Shown here piece after piece: positions 13,579 through 19,615 of a stretch of 19,615 bases of DNA (the stretch's first letter is position 1; each line of letters begins with the position of its first letter). Location of the stretch: NCBI GenBank assembly GCA_031270205.1, contig JAISYA010000251.1, forward strand, positions 1-19,615. The letters are read 5' to 3'. A program made the position numbers and the translations under genes. This stretch comes from Treponema sp. (GTDB lineage Bacteria; Spirochaetota; Spirochaetia; Treponematales; Breznakiellaceae). The notes beneath the pieces are model-generated. The model saw only the letters and a program-made list of their open reading frames with translations. It had not been told where the DNA came from and did no database searches.

Positions 13579-16350
13579 TTAGCGGGCCGGATTTTCCAGC
13601 CGGCTCCGAATCGCGTCATATTCGAGATTATCCATCTGTTCCCGCAGCCATGCCACCAGTTCCCCTCCGGTTTCGTATTCAAAGGATTCAAGCTCGGCAA
13701 GTATCTCCTCCATGGCCGAGGATTTATACCGCCTTACCGAGTCCAGCAGTTTTTCCAGCAGTTCCCTGTCAGGCGATATTGCCTTCTGTTTGACCCCTTT
13801 GCCCGCGGCCACCCTTTGCAGCAATTCCCCTATGTCGTGCAGCAGCAGTTCCACCTTTTCTATAAAAGGCCCGTTCTCCGCCCGCACCCGCTTCAGGTTC
13901 CCCGCACGGGCCGCGGCCTCCAGTTCCTCCGCCTGTTTCCCTATGGGTTCCGCGCAGATGCCGTAACTGGAACCCTTTAGCCCGTGGACCTGTACAGTAT
14001 ACTCCGGAAGGCTCAACCCTGTCCCCCCGTTGCCGGACAATGAGCGCAGTTTTTCCAGCAGCCCCGGCGTATGCACATGATAGGACCGCAGTACGTCCAA
14101 ATACGCCGTTTCGCCGTTGTACCGTTCAACGCCCCGGACCAGATCTATCCCGTCTACCATAACGCCGTCCAGTACGCCCGGAACATTCCGGGCCGCTTCG
14201 CCGTCCCGGCCGCACTGTTCCATCTCCGCCTGTAAAAGCGTCTCCTTGTTCTGTTTGTTCTTCACCCAGGTGTTCAAGGCCACGTCCAGTTGCATTATGT
14301 CAATCGGCTTGGAAATATACGCGTTAAAGCCCTTTGACAAAAACATCTCTTCGTTTCCCGCAAGGGCGTTTGCCGTCAGCGCCACAATGGGTACCGTCCG
14401 GGCGTACTCGCTGTCTATCTCGTTGCGGATGATCCTCACCGCTTCCACCCCGTCCATCTCAGGCATCATGTGATCCATGAGCACGAGATCGTAGCGGGGA
14501 CAGGCGGGATCGCTTTCCGCGCCGCGTATTTTCTTTATCGCTTCCGCGCCGCTTGAGGCGCTGTCGATGGAAAGCCCGTAGGGCAGCATCAGCCCTTTGG
14601 CCACGTCCAGGTTGGTTTCCACATCGTCTACCACCAGCACCTTGCCGTAGGGCATATAGGCCCGCACCAGATTGAGACTGCGGGCGCGGCGGTGTTCCAT
14701 AAACCGGAAAAGCTGCAAATTCTTCGCCTTTATCTCCCCGATGGGATTTCCGTCCACTATCCGCTGGGGTATATGCACGGTAAACACGCTCCCCTTGCCG
14801 TACTCGCTCTGGACGGAGATGTCGCCGCCCATGAGTATTATCAGGTTTTGGGTGATGGATAAGCCCAGGCCGGTCCCTTCGATGTTGCGGTTTGACCGGG
14901 CGTCAAGCTGGCTGTATTCCGAGAAAAGCCGGGGAATATCTTCCCGCCGTATGCCCCGCCCGGTGTCGCTCACCGTAAAGGTTATCAGGGCGTCGTCCTC
15001 GTGGCGTTCCCAGGCAATCTTCAACATCACGCTCCCTTCTTCGGTGTACTTGAAGGCGTTGGAGAGCAGATTGTTAAGCACCTGCTTGACCCGCAGTTCG
15101 TCGCCGAAGAGTTTTACCGGAAAGGAAGGATCGATTTCCAGCTTGAAGATAATGTTCTTTGAACCGATCCGCACAATGTTGAGGTGTATCGTGTCGTTTA
15201 CCATGCTGGGCGTATCGTAATCAGCCTGGACCAGCTCAAAACTGCCGGCCTCAATTTTGGAAATGTCAAGGATATCGTTAATGATGCTCAGCAGGCTGCC
15301 GCCCGAGCTGTGGATTTTTTCGATGTCGAGGCGGGTATCCATGGGGAGCTTTTTTTGCAGCTCAATTTCCGAGAGGCCGATGATGGCGTTAAGGGGCGTG
15401 CGTATCTCGTGGCTCATCGTGGCGAGAAACGCGCTCTTGGAATGGGAAGCGGCTTCGGCGTCAAACCGCGCCTGCATCACTTCCGTAATGTCTATCAGAT
15501 TCAAAAGCCGCCCCCGGACTTCGCCGGAAAAAGAGCCCATCATTACCTCGAAATACCGCTTTTCCCCGTTCAGCGTCATTTCCCAGATGCCCGCGTAGTC
15601 TTCGCCCTCCTCCAGTATATCATAGAATTCCTGTCTGATATTCGCGTCCGTGAACAAATCAAATACCGGCCTGCCCACACTCTTTTCAGGGGCCGGCAAA
15701 TCGGCCATCTCTATAAACGGCTTGCTGAAAAACATCACCCGGTTCAGGGGATCCAGCAGGACAACATTGTTGAGTGTTGTAGAAAGCAGGGCGGAAAAAG
15801 CGCCCTGGGCGCTGTCCGCGGACCTGGTCCGGTAGGAGGCAAACGCCGACACCATATAGATAAACAGCGATCCAATCAGGTTAAGGACCCACTGCAACAT
15901 AACTTCGGTAAAGGGGATCGTTACCCCGTACTGCGTCATGGGAACTTTGAACACTATCAGCACAAGGGAAATGATATTGGTAATGATGATGTATTTCCGC
16001 AAAGACCGGTTGGCGAAAAACAGCGCGCCTATACAGCAAATCCCCAGGCAGAGGGAGAAAAAATAGATAAAATTGCCCACGAAGAAGAACATCGCCGTAA
16101 ACAGCGCGTACAGCGACAGGGGGATAAAAAAGCTTTCATCGAGCAGGCGCCTCAGCCGGTGGAGCAGGGCGACTACCAGCATGGACAGGCCGGCCGTGAC
16201 GGCCGATGCCGCCACAATCCGGGTGTTCCATTCAAAGGAGGTCGCAAAGAGGCGGAAACCCGCCATGAGCAGAACCGATAATTCGATCAGGATAAAGACC
16301 GGGAGGCCGGACGCGGAACGGGCGGCTGTGGGTTTGTCGGCGTTACGCAT
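13579..16350 (-). CDS. Membrane hybrid histidine kinase: 6 TM-PAS-HisKA-HATPase-REC-HPt
   Basis: With the start used here the protein is 923 residues. Six hydrophobic segments fill residues about 16-172, with only short loops between them, so the signal is probably sensed in or at the membrane. A PAS-like domain follows (about 184-295), then HisKA with His314 in MSHEIRTPLNA and an ATPase domain with NNLLSNAFKYT, SDTGRGI and GTGLGLS. A complete receiver has acceptor Asp626 in LMDHMMPEMDG and Lys681 in ISKPID. An HPt carries His789 in QVHGLKGSSYG, and a helical tail closes the protein. Unlike the soluble kinase of this operon it lacks the pseudo-receiver. The frame stays open to an ATG at 16386, but ATG 16348-16350 has a strong GGAGGG and overlaps the preceding gene by only 8 nt (ATGCGTAA), so it is preferred. 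Confidence 0.93.
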   Translation of the reverse strand: MRNADKPTAARSASGLPVFILIELSVLLMAGFRLFATSFEWNTRIVAASAVTAGLSMLVVALLHRLRRLLDESFFIPLSLYALFTAMFFFVGNFIYFFSLCLGICCIGALFFANRSLRKYIIITNIISLVLIVFKVPMTQYGVTIPFTEVMLQWVLNLIGSLFIYMVSAFASYRTRSADSAQGAFSALLSTTLNNVVLLDPLNRVMFFSKPFIEMADLPAPEKSVGRPVFDLFTDANIRQEFYDILEEGEDYAGIWEMTLNGEKRYFEVMMGSFSGEVRGRLLNLIDITEVMQARFDAEAASHSKSAFLATMSHEIRTPLNAIIGLSEIELQKKLPMDTRLDIEKIHSSGGSLLSIINDILDISKIEAGSFELVQADYDTPSMVNDTIHLNIVRIGSKNIIFKLEIDPSFPVKLFGDELRVKQVLNNLLSNAFKYTEEGSVMLKIAWERHEDDALITFTVSDTGRGIRREDIPRLFSEYSQLDARSNRNIEGTGLGLSITQNLIILMGGDISVQSEYGKGSVFTVHIPQRIVDGNPIGEIKAKNLQLFRFMEHRRARSLNLVRAYMPYGKVLVVDDVETNLDVAKGLMLPYGLSIDSASSGAEAIKKIRGAESDPACPRYDLVLMDHMMPEMDGVEAVRIIRNEIDSEYARTVPIVALTANALAGNEEMFLSKGFNAYISKPIDIMQLDVALNTWVKNKQNKETLLQAEMEQCGRDGEAARNVPGVLDGVMVDGIDLVRGVERYNGETAYLDVLRSYHVHTPGLLEKLRSLSGNGGTGLSLPEYTVQVHGLKGSSYGICAEPIGKQAEELEAAARAGNLKRVRAENGPFIEKVELLLHDIGELLQRVAAGKGVKQKAISPDRELLEKLLDSVRRYKSSAMEEILAELESFEYETGGELVAWLREQMDNLEYDAIRSRLENPAR

Positions 16351-17404
16351 CGGCCCTCCGGTATCCCTGCCTGGCGGCGTCCACAAAGCGCAGCGCGCCG
16401 GGCAAAAGCTCCACCGAAAAAACCTTCCGGTAAAAGATCACGCCGTCACAGGTGGACAAAAACGGTTCTTCGGAACTGATGCGGATCTTCCGCCCCCGCT
16501 TCAGCACAAAATCGCCGGGAAACCGCTCCTGGCGGCCCCGCATGTAAAAGGGAAGCAGGGCCACGGCGCGCAGCGGATTACGGTCGCGGGTAAGGATAAT
16601 ATCCATCATGCCGTCATTGGGCATGGCCGCGGGCGCCGGATGCTTGTTGCCGCCGTAATACGGGCCGTTGGCTATCAAAATGCTGCGGTAGCCGCCGCTG
16701 AGATCCTCCCCGTCAAGGTCTATCTCATAATGCCGGTATGCGTCTGTATTGAAACAGGCGGCAAGCACGCCCGCGTAGAATATCGCGGTGTACAGCCTGC
16801 GCCCCAGCCATTGGGTAAACTGATCTCCGGCCCGTATCCTGGCCCTCAGGCGCTCGATATTAAGAACCGCCTGGGCCTCAATACCGGCAGTACAAAAGTT
16901 AAGGGCATAACTGTCCCCGCAGCGCATAATATCCATAGGGACCGCCGGCGCGGTAAACTGCCGGGCAATGTCCCGGAACAGGGACCAGTTTTGCCTGCCG
17001 AAGCCCCAAATAAAACTATTGGCGTGCCCGTAGGGCAGGGCCGCAAGCTCCGCGTTGGGAAGGGCCGCGATGCCGTTCAGACAGTCGAACAGAATCCCGT
17101 CTCCGCCAATCGCGTATACCCGCAGGCGCGTTTCCGGCGGCAGGTCCCGCATAAAGCGGGTAATAAAACCTACCGCGTCCCTGGGAAAGCGGGAGATATG
17201 CACCGTATAGTTATCCGTCCCCGTAATTTTGAAAAATCCGTGTATGCGGGCGAGTACGGCTTCCTGCTTCCATGCGTGCCAGAACGATTTCGGGTTCAGA
17301 ATAAACAGATGCTTCATGGTATTATTCATACAGGCCTCAAACTCAGCCTTCCATAGGGTAAACGGAGCTTCCGGATCAAATACTTTGGGCTTACGCGCGG
17401 TCAT
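16343..17404 (-). CDS. Diacylglycerol kinase family lipid kinase
   Basis: From ATG 17402-17404 the product is 353 residues. The catalytic domain starts near residue 30 (HLFILNPKS) and shows the nucleotide-binding GGDG (100-103), PYGHANSF (125-132), NGPYYGGNKHPAP (246-258) and PNDGMMDI (262-269), all typical of the DAGK_cat/YegS-type fold. Such enzymes phosphorylate diacylglycerol or related lipids with ATP at the membrane face; the lipid substrate is not readable here. The frame is open to 17617, but that extension would translate the 21-bp repeat array and the putative promoter, so it is rejected. An alternative start is ATG 17327-17329, which has GAGG 5 nt upstream and sits right before the domain. 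It is the first gene of the operon and overlaps the membrane kinase gene by 8 nt. Confidence 0.88.
   Translation of the reverse strand: MTARKPKVFDPEAPFTLWKAEFEACMNNTMKHLFILNPKSFWHAWKQEAVLARIHGFFKITGTDNYTVHISRFPRDAVGFITRFMRDLPPETRLRVYAIGGDGILFDCLNGIAALPNAELAALPYGHANSFIWGFGRQNWSLFRDIARQFTAPAVPMDIMRCGDSYALNFCTAGIEAQAVLNIERLRARIRAGDQFTQWLGRRLYTAIFYAGVLAACFNTDAYRHYEIDLDGEDLSGGYRSILIANGPYYGGNKHPAPAAMPNDGMMDIILTRDRNPLRAVALLPFYMRGRQERFPGDFVLKRGRKIRISSEEPFLSTCDGVIFYRKVFSVELLPGALRFVDAARQGYRRADA
16354..16359 (-). promoter_or_regulatory. Ribosome-binding site fixing the start of the membrane kinase gene
   Basis: On the minus strand GGAGGG lies 3 nt (its GGAG core 5 nt) before ATG 16348-16350, inside the end of the lipid kinase gene. 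The alternative ATG at 16384-16386 has no comparable signal. Confidence 0.7.
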
Positions 17405-17421
17405 CACGGCCCTGCCTTTGC

Positions 17422-17451
17422 GAAATAATACCGTTTTCCCGGAAATAATAC
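17422..17451. promoter_or_regulatory. Direct repeat overlapping the operon promoter
   Basis: GAAATAATAC occurs at 17422-17431 and again at 17442-17451, start to start exactly 20 bp or about two helical turns. One copy covers the -10, the other reaches the -35. This spacing suits a regulator binding one DNA face; the role is inferred. Confidence 0.45.
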
Positions 17452-17453
17452 AA
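17425..17453 (-). promoter_or_regulatory. Candidate promoter of the signalling operon
   Basis: On the minus strand, -35 TTGTAT (17448-17453) is separated by exactly 17 bp from -10 TATTAT (17425-17430). The -10 matches five of six positions and the -35 three of six. Start would be near 17418, leaving a short leader of about 14 nt before ATG 17402-17404. The region is AT-rich in an otherwise GC-rich surrounding. Confidence 0.5.
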
Positions 17454-17499
17454 TGACGCGCCGGGCAGCGGGCAGGAGCGGCCCCCGGCCGGCCCATGT

Positions 17500-17667
17500 G
17501 CGGGCGGCTCGCGGATGTCCGCGAGAGTCTCGCGAGTGTCCGCGAGAGTCTCGCGAGTGTCCGCGAGCGGCTCGCTAGTGCTTGCGAGAGTCTCACTAGT
17601 ACTAGCGAGAGTCTCACTAGTACTAGCGAGAGTCTCGCGGGTGTTCGCGGGCCGCTCGCGTGCGCCG
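17500..17667. repeat. Array of eight 21-bp units with palindromic junctions
   Basis: Units start at 17500, 17521, 17542, 17563, 17584, 17605, 17626 and 17647. Units 2 and 3 are identical, as are units 5 and 6; the rest are diverged. Most start GCGAGAGTCTC. Each junction forms an 18-bp dyad (8-bp arms, 2-bp centre), for example CTCGCGGATGTCCGCGAG at 17508-17525. Two junctions have switched to CTAGTACTAG-centred arms with both sides changed together. No ORF across it is convincing: because 21 is a multiple of 3, several frames on both strands stay open by construction. The array begins 6 bp beyond the stop codon of the surface protein gene and lies upstream of the candidate operon promoter. Confidence 0.95.
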
Positions 17668-17673
17668 CTCGCC

Positions 17674-19615
17674 TTAGGGCGCGGCGATGATTTCAATCTC
17701 CTTGTGGTTGAGGCCGTATTTGGACCAATTCCAGTTCGCCGAGGTATTCTCGATGATGCCCACGTACGCGCCTACTGAGGGAACCTTAATGCTCAAAATG
17801 GTGGGGGCCGAAGCGTCTAGGGTATAGGCGAACAGCATTACACCCAAGTTTGGCGGGGGGAGGGCGGGGAGTTTCAGTGTGGTCAGGGCCGTACAGTAAA
17901 CGAAGGCTAAATCGCCGATGCTTTCGGCCGCGGGGAGTTCCACTGCGGTCAGGGCCGTACAGTAAGCGAAGGCTTCTGTGCCAATGGTTTTGGCCGAGGG
18001 GAGGGATATCGTGATCAGGGTGTTATTCGAAAAAGCTCTCTCGCTGATGCCGGTTACCGAGGGAAGGCTGACGTTTCCTGAGGCTGTGGGCCAGGAGAGC
18101 AGGACTGTGCCGTCCCCGTTCATGAGCATCGTGCCGCCCCCGCCGGTGCTGAATTGGGGATTACCGTTCACGGTGAAGCTGCTTAAGGAAGTACACCGGA
18201 AAAAGGGGGCCCTGCCGAGACTTGAGAGGGAGGCAGGGATCTCCACCGAGACAAGGCCGGAGCTGCCGAAGGCATAATTGCCGATGCTTTGGACCACGGG
18301 GAGGGATATCGCGGTCAGGGCGGAGCAGCCCCAGAAGGCGAGAGAGCTAATGGTTACCGCTTTGGTGATGTTCACCGTTTCCAGAACGGTACAGTCGGAG
18401 AAGGCGCTCACGCCGATGTGCGTGACGTTTTTGCCGCTCACGCTTGTGAGGCTGGTAAAGTATCTGAACGTAGAGGAGCCCGAAGCTGCGATGCTTGTGG
18501 CCGCGTCGGGCAGGGTGAGGGACACGATCTTGCCTTCACCGGTGGCTGACGATTTATAAGGGTCAAAGGTCTCGTCGCTGTAGAGGCCGCTGCCGGAAAG
18601 GTGGCTTCCCTTGGTGCAGGCGGAAAGGTCAAGGGCCACGTATTTGCCCTTGCTGTCTATGGCCGCGAGGATGCCCGTCCAGTTGGCCGCGGAAAGCTCC
18701 ATATTCACCGACAGGGGGACAGGGTCCGTATCGGAGCCGCCTGAAGCGCCGGCGAGATAGCTTGCAATCCCGGCAAGGTCCGTAAAGACCGCCGTGACCG
18801 TAACTTCCGCGGGGCCGCTGTATACGAACTTGACCTTGTCCCCGCCGTCCCCGGGGTTGGTGGTAATGGTGTTGGTAACCTTCACATAATAGTAAAAGGT
18901 TCCCGCGACGGTGGTGGGGGGAGTATAGCTTGACGAGTCGGTTCCCACGGCGGTGTTGCCGTTGTTCATGTCCCCATCGGTATCGCTGTACCACTGGTAG
19001 CTCAAGTCGCCGTCGCCGCTGGCGGTAACGGTGAGGGGGACGCTTGCCGTGTTCTGGCGATACACGCCGCCCTGGGGCTGGCCGGTGATCACCGGGGTTT
19101 CGGCGTCGGTAACGGTGAAGATGATTGCCGCGACATCGCTGTTCCTGGACTGGGCCTTGGCCCCGCCGTCCCCGTTGTCGGTAATGGTGTTGGTAACCTG
19201 CACGTAATAGTAAAAGGTTCCCGCGGTGGCGGCGGTGAGGGGCGTGAAGGAATCGGTTGTTTCGCCGCTTATTTCGCTTCCGCCGCTATTGCTGTTATTG
19301 GTGTTGCTGTACCACTGGTAGCTCAAGACGCCGTCGGTGACGGGGTCAACGGTAACGCTCAAGGCGGCGGGGCTGGTGTTGCAGGGATACGTGTTGCCCA
19401 CGGGCTGGCCGGTGATGTTGGGGACCTGGGCGTTGATTTTGTCGTTCACCTGGATCGCCGCCGTATTGCTGGAGGCAGCGGCCTTCCGGGAGCCACGGGT
19501 GTTGGTAACAATCACGTAATAGTAGACGGTTCCCGTAGTGTCCGTAGGGGGAGTGTACGCCGCGGCGGTTTCGCCGCTTAGGGCGGTTCCCGCGGTATTG
19601 TCGTCAAGGGCGCTG
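17674..19615 (-). CDS. BspA-like LRR surface protein with Ig-like repeats, N-terminal part beyond window edge
   Basis: The reading frame is open to the right edge, giving 646 visible residues, so the gene begins outside the window. The first 275 residues hold about two and a half Ig-like modules of about 105 residues, each with a P-ITGQP start, LSYQWYS core and TFYYYV-VTNT strand. A linker with no recognised fold (276-361) follows. Residues 362-593 are leucine-rich repeats of the LRR_5/BspA kind, with recurring forms such as IG--AF--C-AL--V-LP. The tail ends in NWNWSKYGLNHKEIEIIAAP with no sortase motif or membrane anchor. Such proteins are usually exported and bind host or neighbouring-cell surfaces (family knowledge); the signal peptide would lie off the edge. 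The stop is followed at once by the 21-bp palindromic array. Confidence 0.9.
   Translation of the reverse strand, partial: SALDDNTAGTALSGETAAAYTPPTDTTGTVYYYVIVTNTRGSRKAAASSNTAAIQVNDKINAQVPNITGQPVGNTYPCNTSPAALSVTVDPVTDGVLSYQWYSNTNNSNSGGSEISGETTDSFTPLTAATAGTFYYYVQVTNTITDNGDGGAKAQSRNSDVAAIIFTVTDAETPVITGQPQGGVYRQNTASVPLTVTASGDGDLSYQWYSDTDGDMNNGNTAVGTDSSSYTPPTTVAGTFYYYVKVTNTITTNPGDGGDKVKFVYSGPAEVTVTAVFTDLAGIASYLAGASGGSDTDPVPLSVNMELSAANWTGILAAIDSKGKYVALDLSACTKGSHLSGSGLYSDETFDPYKSSATGEGKIVSLTLPDAATSIAASGSSTFRYFTSLTSVSGKNVTHIGVSAFSDCTVLETVNITKAVTISSLAFWGCSALTAISLPVVQSIGNYAFGSSGLVSVEIPASLSSLGRAPFFRCTSLSSFTVNGNPQFSTGGGGTMLMNGDGTVLLSWPTASGNVSLPSVTGISERAFSNNTLITISLPSAKTIGTEAFAYCTALTAVELPAAESIGDLAFVYCTALTTLKLPALPPPNLGVMLFAYTLDASAPTILSIKVPSVGAYVGIIENTSANWNWSKYGLNHKEIEIIAAP
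18790..19615. repeat. Tandem in-frame repeat encoding Ig-like modules
   Basis: A coding unit of about 318 bp recurs. GGTAATGGTGTTGGTAACC appears near 18862 and again near 19180, with flanking sequence for the Tyr-rich strand nearly unchanged; a third, more diverged copy runs to the right edge near 19497. Such repeats allow copy-number change by recombination. Confidence 0.65.

Noticed and set aside
15184..16281. Plus-strand open frame of 365 codons opposite the membrane kinase
   Set aside because: Shadow of a clear kinase gene; the composition is rich in His, Gln, Lys and Arg with no family resemblance.
16351..16386. Upstream start of the membrane kinase
   Set aside because: No Shine-Dalgarno sequence, while the internal ATG has GGAGGG and a compact 8-nt overlap with the preceding gene.
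16073..17356. Plus-strand open frame of 427 codons opposite the lipid kinase and membrane kinase genes
   Set aside because: It is antisense to two well-supported genes, and the translation is Lys/Arg/Pro-rich without recognisable motifs. High GC content keeps opposite frames open.
17405..17617. Longer N terminus of the lipid kinase starting at 17617
   Set aside because: It would translate the repeat array and the promoter-like region, and the extra 71 residues are low-complexity and unlike the family.
17500..17667. CRISPR array
   Set aside because: The units abut directly with no unique spacers between them, and there are no cas genes in the window.
17391..17696. ORFs on both strands through the 21-bp array, with heptapeptide repeats such as ASTSETL
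   Set aside because: The repeat length is a multiple of three and the unit is near-palindromic, so open frames with similar peptides arise on both strands automatically. There is no ribosome-binding site or family match.

Overview
The window looks like a piece of a spirochaete chromosome, most likely a host- or insect-gut Treponema-like organism. This is inferred from the gene families: BspA-type LRR and Ig-like surface protein, hybrid kinases ending in REC and HPt, standalone FIST sensor, HD-GYP proteins, corrinoid methyl-carrier protein and treponeme-style lipid kinase. No rRNA or marker gene is present to settle it. Coding density is very high and no gene-free stretch exceeds 300 bases.

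Left part (1-7100). A corrinoid (B12-binding) protein gene is cut by the left edge on the minus strand. It is divergent from a malate/L-lactate dehydrogenase-family oxidoreductase gene (654-1733). Next comes a 1359-residue membrane protein (1760-5839) joining a TgpA-like transglutaminase to a TPR domain; its 5' end runs through three consecutive perfect hairpins. A clear promoter then drives a D-alanine--D-alanine ligase gene (6000-7100, TTG start).

Central part (7103-17404, minus strand). Seven tightly packed genes, with gaps of 17 nt or less or with overlaps, form what appears to be one signalling operon. In transcription order they are: DAGK-family lipid kinase; membrane hybrid histidine kinase (PAS-HisKA-HATPase-REC-HPt); two collinear REC-HD-GYP paralogues; a single-domain receiver; a FIST sensor protein; and a soluble hybrid histidine kinase. 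The first HD-GYP paralogue has Asn where a metal-binding Asp is expected. The inferred logic is that the kinases, one probably fed by the FIST protein, pass phosphate through REC and HPt domains to the free receivers and so set c-di-GMP turnover. The tie to lipid phosphorylation is only positional. A candidate promoter with a 10-bp direct repeat spaced 20 bp lies just before the first gene.

Right part (17405-19615). An array of eight 21-bp units with covarying dyads lies between the lipid kinase gene and the 3' end of a large Ig-like/LRR surface protein gene, which runs off the right edge. The operon and the ddl gene converge, and one perfect inverted repeat contains both of their stop codons.
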